Source of the DNA: DASQEH01 sp038239485
GTDB taxonomy: Bacteria; Actinomycetota; Actinomycetes; Propionibacteriales; Nocardioidaceae
Direction of reading: 5' to 3'
Length of the DNA: 5,407 nt
Assembly (NCBI GenBank): GCA_038239485.1
Contig: JBBSET010000099.1
Location: 1-5,407 of the forward strand
Made by a program: the position numbers and the translations under genes. Under the pieces are notes generated by a model that saw only the letters and a program-made list of their open reading frames with translations, did no database searches and was not told the DNA's origin. Below, one piece after another: positions 1-5,407 of the stretch. Positions within the stretch are counted from its first letter, which is position 1. Each line of letters begins with the position of its first letter.

Positions 1-231
1 CTCGACGCCCTCATCCAGCGCGAGGTGCCCGAGCGAGTCCGGACCAGTGTTTTCGCGCGCTCGGAGACGTTGCTTCAGCTGGCGTGGGTAGTAGGAGGTT
101 TTCTGGGGGTGTTCATGCCCCTGATCGCCAAACTGGGTCTGTGCATCGTGGCGGCGATGCTGATCGCCTGGCTGGCGTTCGTGCTCCGTGGTCTCGTCAC
201 GGGTCGTCGCGCCGACGCCAGGACGGCCTGA
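1..231 (+). CDS. MFS transporter, C-terminal end (partial at window edge)
   Basis: This is the C-terminal 76 residues of an integral membrane protein. Frame 1 is open from base 1 to a TGA at 229-231, so the gene starts outside the window; the GTG at base 25 is internal. The visible part has a cytoplasmic-looking stretch with the motif VPERVRTSVFAR. Two hydrophobic segments follow, at about residues 25-43 (QLAWVVGGFLGVFMPL) and 46-66 (LGLCIVAAMLIAWLAFVL), then a short Arg-rich tail. The pattern matches the last two helices of actinobacterial major facilitator proteins of the kind found near cold-shock genes (M. tuberculosis Rv0876c is one I recall). The substrate cannot be inferred. The gene converges on the cold-shock gene with a 27-bp gap and no clear terminator. 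The family assignment is from memory of this motif; another multi-pass permease is possible. Confidence 0.72.
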   Translation, partial: LDALIQREVPERVRTSVFARSETLLQLAWVVGGFLGVFMPLIAKLGLCIVAAMLIAWLAFVLRGLVTGRRADARTA

Positions 232-258
232 TCGCCACACCTGACCCGGGCTGGGGAC

Positions 259-645
259 CTAGCTGAGCTCGAGCTCGTCGGCGAGGGCCCGCAGCAGTGT
301 CGCGGTCTGCTTCGCGGCTCTGGCGTCGCTGTGGCGACCACGACGGTAGGTCCGCTCGAGGCTTTCCAGCAGCTTCATCAGGTCCTCGACGATGTTGACC
401 ATGTCCTCGGGCTTCTTGCGCAGCGCCTTGGCCACCGACGGGGTGGGGTCGAGCACCGTCAGTTGAATGGCCTGGTCGCCCTTGCGGCCCTGGACGAGAC
501 CGAACTCGACCCGGCTACCCGCCTTGAGCGTGGCAACACCCGCGGGAAGCGAGTCCGACCGGACGAAGACGTCGCCGCCCGAGTCTGTCGTGAGGAAGCC
601 GAAGCCTTTGTCCGCGTCGTACCACTTGACCTTGCCGCTGGGCAC
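259..645 (-). CDS. Cold-shock domain protein, long actinobacterial CspB-like form
   Basis: This is a cytoplasmic nucleic-acid-binding protein of 128 residues, predicted to bind single-stranded RNA or DNA and act as an RNA chaperone. Residues 2-66 form the OB-fold cold-shock domain. It begins SGKVKWYDADKGFGFL, with RNP1 at 13-18 (KGFGFL), and RNP2 at 25-29 (DVFVR) has Arg where the canonical motif has His. Ordinary Csp proteins end near residue 67. This one continues with a charged, probably helical tail (about 73-128) containing PEDMVNIVEDLMKLLE and ending in an acidic LADELELS. I recall M. tuberculosis Rv0871 (CspB) having the same layout. I chose the GTG at 645 because the domain starts there and GAGAGG lies 6 nt upstream (652-657). 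The frame stays open to a GTG at 714, but those extra 23 residues do not look like Csp. It lies downstream of the HAD-LarE gene on the same strand, after a 135-bp gap. Confidence 0.93.
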   Translation of the reverse strand: MPSGKVKWYDADKGFGFLTTDSGGDVFVRSDSLPAGVATLKAGSRVEFGLVQGRKGDQAIQLTVLDPTPSVAKALRKKPEDMVNIVEDLMKLLESLERTYRRGRHSDARAAKQTATLLRALADELELS

Positions 646-732
646 TGTGAACCTCTCGAGGATCGGGACCGACGCAAGAGTCGCGTCGAAACATGGCGAA
701 ACCCCCGTTCGCACGGAAGCCGGGCCAGCCTA
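646..732 (-). promoter_or_regulatory. Leader and possible promoter of the cold-shock gene, with two hairpins
   Basis: Read on the minus strand, a TANNNT-type -10 box, TAGGCT, lies at 732-727. No good -35 box sits at the usual distance. Transcription from about 720 would give a leader of about 75 nt. That leader can form two small hairpins. One is at 696-712, a 5-bp stem GCGAA/TTCGC with a 7-nt loop. The other is at 670-688, a 6-bp stem CGACGC/GCGTCG with a 7-nt loop. The ribosome binding site GAGAGG is at 657-652. Cold-shock mRNAs in other bacteria have structured, temperature-responsive leaders. A similar role here is inference, and the start of transcription is a guess. Confidence 0.35.
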
Positions 733-780
733 CAGCCTGCGTCGGTGGCGACCCGGTTCACTGACAGGCTCAAGGGGGAC

Positions 781-2232
781 TCAGCGATAGCGGCCCGGGT
801 CGCGGAGCATCTCGTTCATCGAGCCGGATCTGAAGCCGGCGGGGTCGACGAACGCGTCGTCGAACCCCGCGTCCACTACGGCAGCCAGCACCGCCGTGCG
901 TGCCGCCTCGTCGTCGGCCACGGCGGCCAGGCAGACGTCGTCGAGCTCGACCCGACCGGTGTCGTCGATGTCGCGCACACGGAGCTGCTTCACCGGGTGG
1001 CCGTGCTCACGCAGTGCCACCCGCACCGCGATCTCGGCGCGCTCGACCCGTTCCAGCCGCTGGGGGGTGACCTCGACGCCGTACGCGATCCGCGACGACA
1101 GGCAGGCAGCGGCAGGCTTGTCCCAGGTGCTCAGGCCCCAGTCGCGCGAGGCGGCCCGGACCTGGGCCTTCGTCAGCCCGGCATCGAGCAGCGGCGTCAC
1201 AGCGGCGCGCTCATCGGCAGCCCGAATACCCGGCCGGAAGCCCGCGGCAGCGTCGTCGGCGTTCGTCCCCGTCGCCACCGCCGCCAGCCCGAGGCGCCGG
1301 GCGATAGGCGTCAGGACGTCGAGCAGCTCAGCCTTGCAGAAGTAGCACCGATCGCCGTCGTTGGCCCGATAGCCGTCGCGGTCCATCTCGTTGGTCGCCG
1401 CCTCGACGTACTTAACGCCAAGATCGGCAGCGAACGCGCGAGCGGCGTCTCCCTCGGCAGCGGGAAGCGACGCCGACACAGCGGTCGCCGCGACGACCTG
1501 GTCCGCCCCAACCGCTCGAACGGCGGCTGCCAGCAGCAGGGCCGAGTCCGCTCCCCCGCTGAACGCCACGAGCAGACTCCCGAGCTCCGTGAGCCGCGAG
1601 TCCAAAGCGACGAGCCGGGTTCGCAGCAGGTGGCTCTCCAACCAGGCGGGAAACAGCGTCAGGTCCGCCAGGACGACGTCAGCGCCCGCGTCGCTCAGCT
1701 CCTGCGCCGAGCTGGGACCGGTGACGACGGCAACCGACACAGCGCCCGCCACCCGAGCGCCCGAGACATCGAGCACGTGGTCACCGACGTAGATCGACGC
1801 GTCGTGCTCGAGCAGAGCTGCCCCTTTCCCGGCTCCCCAGACATCGCCGACGACCACGTCCACCGGCAGTCCCGCGTGCTCGACGTGGGTCTGGGCATGA
1901 GCCCTGTTCTTCGCCGTCACCACCACGGTTCGACCGCCGGCCCGACGCACAGCTTCGATCGCCTCCCGGGCACCCGGCAGGACGATCGCCGGTCCGATGG
2001 CGTGGTGGGCGTACATCGACCGGTACATCGCGACGAACTCGTCCACCCGGTCGGCCGGCACCCAGTTGGCCATCTCGGTCGTCAGCGGCGGCCCGAGCCT
2101 GGATACGACGAGGTCCGCGTCGACCGTCACATTCGACGCGGCCGCGAAGGCCTCCCATGCAAGCTTGATACCAGGGCGGGTGTCGAGAAGTGTCATATCC
2201 ATGTCAAAACCGACAACGAGAGGCTTCTGCAC
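781..2232 (-). CDS. HAD phosphatase fused to LarE-type ATP-dependent sacrificial sulfur transferase
   Basis: This is a 483-residue cytoplasmic protein with two enzyme domains. Residues 1-205 are a haloacid-dehalogenase-superfamily phosphatase. Motif I is DMDMT at 10-14 (Asp10 nucleophile, Asp12 acid/base), motif II is T106 in VVVTAK, motif III is K136, and motif IV is GDHVLD at 150-155. Residues about 207-483 match a full-length LarE. The PP-loop AFSGGADS is at 223-230, CYFC at 296-299, GTNADD at 322-327, RPG at 333-335, and WDKPAAACLSSR at 370-381 with Cys377 in the sulfur-donor position. LarE adenylates a nicotinate-derived carboxylate and adds sulfur in making the nickel-pincer cofactor of lactate racemase. 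Three cysteines (296, 299, 377) are the set seen in [4Fe-4S] LarE proteins. No larA, larB or larC is visible, so the physiological product is open. No stop or frameshift lies between the domains. The HAD substrate is unknown. Confidence 0.88.
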   Translation of the reverse strand: MQKPLVVGFDMDMTLLDTRPGIKLAWEAFAAASNVTVDADLVVSRLGPPLTTEMANWVPADRVDEFVAMYRSMYAHHAIGPAIVLPGAREAIEAVRRAGGRTVVVTAKNRAHAQTHVEHAGLPVDVVVGDVWGAGKGAALLEHDASIYVGDHVLDVSGARVAGAVSVAVVTGPSSAQELSDAGADVVLADLTLFPAWLESHLLRTRLVALDSRLTELGSLLVAFSGGADSALLLAAAVRAVGADQVVAATAVSASLPAAEGDAARAFAADLGVKYVEAATNEMDRDGYRANDGDRCYFCKAELLDVLTPIARRLGLAAVATGTNADDAAAGFRPGIRAADERAAVTPLLDAGLTKAQVRAASRDWGLSTWDKPAAACLSSRIAYGVEVTPQRLERVERAEIAVRVALREHGHPVKQLRVRDIDDTGRVELDDVCLAAVADDEAARTAVLAAVVDAGFDDAFVDPAGFRSGSMNEMLRDPGRYR

Positions 2233-2239
2233 AGGCTGA

Positions 2240-2245
2240 ACTCTA
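2240..2245 (-). promoter_or_regulatory. Probable -10 box for a leaderless HAD-LarE transcript
   Basis: On the minus strand TAGAGT at 2245-2240 fits the actinobacterial TANNNT consensus. Exactly 7 nt (2239-2233) separate it from the GTG start at 2232, the usual distance from a -10 box to the transcription start. No Shine-Dalgarno sequence precedes that GTG. Together these suggest an mRNA that begins at the start codon, a common arrangement in actinobacteria. No convincing -35 box is present. Confidence 0.45.
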
Positions 2246-2315
2246 CGGTGGCGACCTGCGCCCGCGAGTTGACTGTCACCGTCGCGCGGCTCACGCTAGG
2301 TAGTTCAGCCCCCGG

Positions 2316-2351
2316 TGCCTGTCACGTGTCTTCCCAGGCAGCAGGCGCCTG
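2316..2351. repeat. Cluster of GCCTG/CAGGC half-sites upstream of the protease gene
   Basis: Four copies of one 5-mer, in both orientations, occur within 36 bp. GCCTG is at 2317-2321 and 2347-2351; CAGGC is at 2335-2339 and 2342-2346. They form a 6-bp inverted repeat, TGCCTG (2316-2321) with CAGGCA (2335-2340), and a perfect 10-bp palindrome, CAGGCGCCTG (2342-2351). The cluster ends 10 bp before the protease ribosome binding site. It could be an operator for a dimeric regulator or a leader hairpin. High GC makes some of this likely by chance. Confidence 0.35.
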
Positions 2352-2360
2352 AGCGAGCCG

Positions 2361-2370
2361 GGAGGAGGAG
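2361..2370 (+). promoter_or_regulatory. Strong ribosome binding site of the protease gene
   Basis: GGAGGAGGAG is an extended purine-rich Shine-Dalgarno stretch. Its first GGAGGA (2361-2366) ends 6 nt before the GTG at 2373. This fixes the start codon and places a secretion signal directly at the N-terminus. Confidence 0.8.
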
Positions 2371-2372
2371 TC

Positions 2373-5222
2373 GTGCGTACAGCCGCCGCCGTCATCGCCA
2401 CCTGCGCTCTGGCCCTCTCCACGGCTCCCGCCTTCGCTGCCACCGCCCCGACGGCGGCGAGCCCGCAACCGTCGACCGGGGCGGGCGGCACCTACGTCGT
2501 CTTGCTGAAGGCCCGGCCGCTGGCGACGTACGACGGGGGCGTCGACGGCTTCGGCGCAACCGCGCCGAGGGCCGGTAAGCGGTTCGACGCAGCGAGCCCG
2601 GCCGCACACTCCTACGCCGCCCACCTCGCCTCGGGCCAGGCCAGGGTGCTCGCCCTCCTCGGGCACCCGCCGCTGCTCTACTCCTACCGGACCGCCGTCG
2701 ACGGTTTCGCCGCCGTCCTCACCAGCAGCCAGGTCAAGCTGGCCGAGTCGATGCCGGCCGTCCTCGGGGTCGAGCGGAACTCTACGGCCCACCTCGACGG
2801 CGCGATCGGCGGTTCCACCGACCGCGCCGCCGTCACATCCGGGCGGGCAGCACCAGCCCTGCACGACGCCTCCGGGCACGGACGCGGCCAGGGCATCGTG
2901 ATAGGCGTGATCGACTCCGGCATCTGGCCGGAGAACCCGTCGTTCGCGGGGGTGCCGATGACCCGGGCCAGAGTCAGGCACACGTACCCCGGCTTCACCG
3001 GCACGTGCCGCCGCAGCGAAAGTTGGAGCCCCAGCCTGTGCACGACCAAGATCATCGCCGCCCGCTACTTCGTCAACGGGTTCGGCCGCGACCATGTCGC
3101 CGTCGCCGACTACGTCTCCCCACGTGACGGGAGCGGACACGGCTCCCATACCGCGGGGTCGGCCGCCGGCAACTCCGGCGTCGACGTCACCATCGACGGG
3201 CAGGACTTCGGGCTCGTCGCAGGCGCGGCCCCCGCCGCCGCGCTCGCGATCTACAAGGCCTGCTGGATCGCCCCGGACCCAGCCGGCGACGGATGTACGA
3301 CCGCTGACACCGTCGCGGCGATCGACACGGCAGTGTCCGACGGCGTCGACGTCATCAGCTATTCGATCGGCGACGCGCCCGCCACCGGGACCGTCGACGC
3401 GGTGGAGACGGCGTTCCTCAACGCGGCCCGTGCGGGCGTATTCGTCGCCGCCTCGGCAGGCGACGGTGGACCCCGGCCCTCGACCGTCGCCCACTCCAGC
3501 CCGTGGGTGACGACGGTCGCGGCCACGACCCACCACGTCTTCCGGGGTTCGGTCGTGCTCGGCGATGGGCAGCGCTTCACCGGCTCGATGGTGTCCGAAC
3601 GAACGGTGCGCGCGGCACCACTGGTCGACGCTGCGGACGCGGCCGCACGGGGAGTGTCGGCCCGGCACGCGGCTCTCTGTTTTCCGGGAGCCCTGGATGC
3701 CACCGCCGTCGATGGCGCCATCGTTGTCTGCCGGCGCGGCGAGACCGCCCGTGTCTCCAAGAGCGGCATCGTCGCTCAGGCCGGTGGGGTCGGCATGGTC
3801 TTGACCAACGCGGCGCCGGGCGACACCGACGACGACGTGCATGTGGTTCCCACGGTCCAGGTGGACCAGAGCGACGGCGACGCGATCACGAAGTACGCCT
3901 CGCGGCACGCGAGGGCCACCGCGTCCCTGGTTCCGGACCGATCCCGCGTCCCGCAGGCTTCGCGGCTCGCCGACTTCTCGGCCCACGGCCCCGGCGCGGA
4001 CGCCGATGTGCTGAAACCGGATGTGGCCGCTCCCGGTGTCGGCATCGTCTCGGCGGTCGCGCCACCGTCGAACTTCGGACGCCACTGGGATCTCGCCACC
4101 GGCACCTCGGTGGCGGCCCCGCAGGTCGCCGGCGTCGCCGCGGACATCATGGCCGCCCACCCCGACTGGTCGCCGGCGGCGGTCAAGTCGGCGCTGATGA
4201 CGACGGCCCGGGCGATCAGCCCGCCGGCGGGCCCGTTCGCGGCCGGGGCCGGCGAGGTCGACCCGCGTCGCGCCTTCGATCCCGGGCTGGTCTACGCGCC
4301 GTCAGGGGCTCGTTGGGCGAACCTCGCCTCGGTGTCGATCGGGGACCTCGTCTCAACCAGGACCGTCACCCGCGAGGTCACCAACGTCGGTGACAGGACC
4401 GAGACCTACACAGCGCGGGTGCACGGACTCCCCGGCCTCGGAGTGTCCGTCGTACCAAGTTGGATGACACTCACCCCCGGAAGCTCCCGCACCTTTGCCA
4501 TCACGGTCAGTGCGAAGCGGTCAGCACGGTACGAGCGCTACGTTGGCGGGTCGCTGACGTGGCGAGGCTCTGCCGGTCATCGGGTGACCAGCCCGATCGT
4601 CGTCCGCGCCGAGTATGTCGCCGCCCCAGCCGTGCTGACGGCCGACGGCCGTAGCGGCGCTGCGACGATCCGTGCCCATGCAGGTGTCACCGGCACCCTG
4701 ACCACCGACCTGGTCGGTCCAGTCGCGGCCCGTCCCGTCCACCTGCACCTCGCGTCCGGGGCTTTCGACGCCGCCCGCCCGACCACGGCGACCGCCGCCT
4801 GGAGCCATACCTACCAGGTCCCCGGTGGCACCGCTGACCTGCGCTTCGACGTCTCCGCGGGGCACCGCCACGACGTCGACCTGTACGTCTACCGGGACCG
4901 CTCGCTCGTCGCCAGCTCGGCGACGCCGTCGTCTCGCGAGCAGGTCACCCTTCCCGTGCCCTCGGCCGGGCGGTACACCGCCTACGTCGTCGCCGCCGGT
5001 CCCACTCAGCGTGGGGCGTCGACCAGGGCCATTTTCACCGGCTGGGTCCTGCCCCGGGATGCGCGCAACGCTCACGTGACGACCACCAGGCGCACGACCG
5101 TCACCGGTGGCCGCGGCTTCTCGGTGGGGCTCCGCTGGTCAGGCCTCTCGACGTCGCGGCGATGGTTCGGCGAGCTGCGCTACCAGCACTCGGGCGCGGT
5201 CAGCTACATCCTGCTGAACTGA
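2373..5222 (+). CDS. Secreted subtilisin-like serine protease (S8 family, plant/cucumisin-like, with PA domain)
   Basis: This is a predicted extracellular endopeptidase of 949 residues. Residues 1-22 are a Sec signal peptide with a likely cut after AFA. Residues about 39-142 resemble an inhibitor-I9 propeptide (TYVVLLKARP, then YRTAVDGFAAVLT). The catalytic domain has Asp181 in GVIDSGIWPENPSF, His256 in DGSGHGSHTAG and Ser579 in GTSVAAPQVAG. A PA-like insert lies at about 412-505. The HPDWSPAAVKSALMTTA stretch after the Ser is typical of the plant-type group. Cys212/223, 297/308 and 436/453 are spaced like disulfide pairs. Residues about 654-745 resemble the fibronectin-type domain of plant subtilases (TREVTNVG). 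Residues about 812-880 look like a PPC beta-sandwich (DVDLYVY at 834-840). The oxyanion-hole motif, usually AGNSGP, reads AGDGGP, so Asp364 replaces Asn. No cell-wall anchor or C-terminal membrane helix is seen, so the product is probably released. The substrate is unknown. Confidence 0.93.
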   Translation: MRTAAAVIATCALALSTAPAFAATAPTAASPQPSTGAGGTYVVLLKARPLATYDGGVDGFGATAPRAGKRFDAASPAAHSYAAHLASGQARVLALLGHPPLLYSYRTAVDGFAAVLTSSQVKLAESMPAVLGVERNSTAHLDGAIGGSTDRAAVTSGRAAPALHDASGHGRGQGIVIGVIDSGIWPENPSFAGVPMTRARVRHTYPGFTGTCRRSESWSPSLCTTKIIAARYFVNGFGRDHVAVADYVSPRDGSGHGSHTAGSAAGNSGVDVTIDGQDFGLVAGAAPAAALAIYKACWIAPDPAGDGCTTADTVAAIDTAVSDGVDVISYSIGDAPATGTVDAVETAFLNAARAGVFVAASAGDGGPRPSTVAHSSPWVTTVAATTHHVFRGSVVLGDGQRFTGSMVSERTVRAAPLVDAADAAARGVSARHAALCFPGALDATAVDGAIVVCRRGETARVSKSGIVAQAGGVGMVLTNAAPGDTDDDVHVVPTVQVDQSDGDAITKYASRHARATASLVPDRSRVPQASRLADFSAHGPGADADVLKPDVAAPGVGIVSAVAPPSNFGRHWDLATGTSVAAPQVAGVAADIMAAHPDWSPAAVKSALMTTARAISPPAGPFAAGAGEVDPRRAFDPGLVYAPSGARWANLASVSIGDLVSTRTVTREVTNVGDRTETYTARVHGLPGLGVSVVPSWMTLTPGSSRTFAITVSAKRSARYERYVGGSLTWRGSAGHRVTSPIVVRAEYVAAPAVLTADGRSGAATIRAHAGVTGTLTTDLVGPVAARPVHLHLASGAFDAARPTTATAAWSHTYQVPGGTADLRFDVSAGHRHDVDLYVYRDRSLVASSATPSSREQVTLPVPSAGRYTAYVVAAGPTQRGASTRAIFTGWVLPRDARNAHVTTTRRTTVTGGRGFSVGLRWSGLSTSRRWFGELRYQHSGAVSYILLN

Positions 5223-5277
5223 GCCGCACCGGTCCCCCGGCAGATGCGCACCACTCAGACGGCCAGCTAGACGGTAT

Positions 5278-5360
5278 GAGTGAGGGCTGAGGCCTCGCTC
5301 GCAAGTGGTCGTGGGTTGCCGGGCAGGCTCGGGCCTGTCAGGTAGAGCCAACAGTTGCGG
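5278..5360 (+). ncRNA. Candidate IS110 bridge RNA / structured left-end RNA
   Basis: The non-coding DNA before the transposase can fold strongly. Hairpin A at 5278-5300 has an 8-bp stem, GAGTGAGG with CCTCGCTC (one T-G pair), and a 7-nt loop. Hairpin B has a 7-bp core, GGCAGGC (5322-5328) with GCCTGTC (5333-5339, one G-U pair), capped by TCGG. After one G/A mismatch it extends with 5316-5320 against 5341-5345, using wobble pairs. In IS110-group elements such as IS621 the left end upstream of the recombinase encodes a bridge RNA whose loops specify target and donor DNA. A 5-prime stem-loop followed by larger stem-loops fits that layout. In the IS1111 subgroup the RNA lies at the right end, so the subgroup matters. 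I could not assign guide sequences. The true RNA ends are unknown. Confidence 0.42.
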
Positions 5361-5370
5361 GAGGCCTCAG
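5287..5370 (+). repeat. 10-bp inverted repeat overlapping the transposase translation start
   Basis: CTGAGGCCTC at 5287-5296 is the exact reverse complement of GAGGCCTCAG at 5361-5370. Both arms contain the 8-bp palindrome GAGGCCTC. The right arm covers the last four bases of the Shine-Dalgarno sequence (GGGAGG, 5359-5364) and the first base of the GTG start (5370). The left arm overlaps the loop and 3-prime stem of the hairpin at 5278-5300, so the two structures exclude each other. Confidence 0.6.
5359..5364 (+). promoter_or_regulatory. Ribosome binding site of the IS110 transposase
   Basis: GGGAGG lies 5 nt before the GTG at 5370 and supports that start codon. Its last four bases are part of the right arm of the inverted repeat, so folding could hide it from ribosomes. 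Confidence 0.7.
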
Positions 5371-5407
5371 TGATTTACGAGCGTACGAGTGTCGGTCTGG
5401 ATGTGCA
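5370..5407 (+). CDS. IS110-family transposase, N-terminal start (partial at window edge)
   Basis: Only the first 12 codons and two bases of a thirteenth are present. They read MIYERTSVGLDV from a GTG start, with CA (probably His) next. The TSVGLDVH pattern is characteristic of the N-terminus of IS110-family DEDD recombinases. The Asp in GLDV is expected to be the first acidic residue of the RuvC-like catalytic centre. These enzymes move the element as a circular intermediate, guided by a bridge RNA. Whether the gene is intact cannot be seen. The identification rests on a short stretch, but the motif and the fitting ribosome binding site make it fairly secure. Confidence 0.8.
   Translation, partial: MIYERTSVGLDV

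Larger units (their letters stand above)
5278..5407 (+). mobile_element. Left end of an IS110-family insertion sequence (continues beyond the window)
   Basis: The transposase start at 5370 identifies the family. The left boundary is not marked. IS110 elements lack typical terminal inverted repeats and long target duplications, so the edge could lie anywhere from 5223 to about 5278. I set it at the first base of the hairpin because structured sequence begins there. The element sits just after the protease stop codon and does not disrupt that gene. The right end is outside the window. Confidence 0.7.

Noticed and set aside
265..276. A perfect 12-bp palindrome, GAGCTCGAGCTC, at the end of the cold-shock gene
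   Set aside because: It is explained by the codons for Glu-Leu-Glu-Leu, and no T-run follows it in either direction.
646..714. An upstream GTG start (714) for the cold-shock protein
   Set aside because: The added 23 residues do not resemble a Csp N-terminus, while the GTG at 645 has a well-spaced GAGAGG and begins exactly at the domain.
1603..1605. A TTG that could start a separate LarE protein
   Set aside because: It lies in frame, but no ribosome binding site was recognised before it and the HAD frame has no stop, so a fusion is the simpler reading.
2269..2302. TTGACT followed by TAGGTA as a protease promoter
   Set aside because: The spacer would be 22 nt and the second box does not end in T, so the match is too weak to call.
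331..2352. A 673-codon open frame on the plus strand
   Set aside because: It lies antisense to the cold-shock and HAD-LarE genes, both of which have clear catalytic or binding motifs. Its translation is Arg-, His- and Pro-rich with no recognisable domain, as expected for a shadow frame in GC-rich DNA.
2322..4160. A 612-codon open frame on the minus strand, opposite the protease
   Set aside because: It has low-complexity Gly/Arg/Asp composition and no motif, and it is fully explained by codon bias of the protease gene on the other strand.
3503..4393. A 296-codon plus-strand frame inside the protease gene
   Set aside because: It is an out-of-frame shadow, rich in Arg and Gly, without a domain. 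The protease frame carries the catalytic Ser region here.
5229..5240. A CCGG/CCGG hairpin as a terminator after the protease
   Set aside because: The stem is only 4 bp and no T-run follows.
5139..5351. A 70-codon minus-strand frame across the protease end and the IS left end
   Set aside because: It crosses the boundary between two unrelated units, has no recognisable motif, and overlaps the structured RNA region.

Overview
The window is GC-rich DNA with GTG starts throughout. Gene content points to a high-GC actinobacterium: a long-form CspB-like cold-shock protein beside an MFS transporter, an HAD phosphatase of actinobacterial type, and an IS110 transposase start. The species cannot be named from the sequence alone.

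Layout from left to right. (1) 1-231, plus strand: the last 76 residues of an MFS transporter, cut by the window edge. (2) 259-645, minus strand: a 128-residue cold-shock protein with a helical C-terminal extension, convergent with the transporter. Its leader (646-about 720) holds two short hairpins. (3) 781-2232, minus strand: a 483-residue protein joining an N-terminal HAD phosphatase to a C-terminal LarE-type sulfur transferase. The LarE half has a PP-loop and three cysteines in the pattern of Fe-S LarE proteins. Its GTG start lies 7 nt after a TANNNT box, which suggests a leaderless mRNA. (4) 2233-2372: a divergent control region with a cluster of GCCTG/CAGGC half-sites just before a strong ribosome binding site. 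(5) 2373-5222, plus strand: a 949-residue secreted subtilase of the plant/cucumisin-like S8 type. It has a signal peptide, inhibitor propeptide, catalytic Asp/His/Ser, an inserted PA domain and C-terminal beta domains. The oxyanion-hole Asn appears to be Asp. (6) About 5278-5407, plus strand: the left end of an IS110-family insertion sequence. It comprises a structured non-coding leader and the first 12 codons of the transposase.

The cold-shock, MFS and HAD genes look like a housekeeping neighbourhood, and the LarE domain looks added onto the HAD gene. The protease is a stand-alone secreted enzyme. The insertion sequence lies within 150 bp of its stop codon. The most interesting part of the window is the IS110 leader. 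It can form an 8-bp hairpin or, alternatively, a 10-bp long-range stem that covers part of the transposase ribosome binding site and the first base of its start codon. This is also where IS110-group elements encode their bridge RNA. The HAD-LarE fusion and the Asn-to-Asp change in the protease are the next most notable points.
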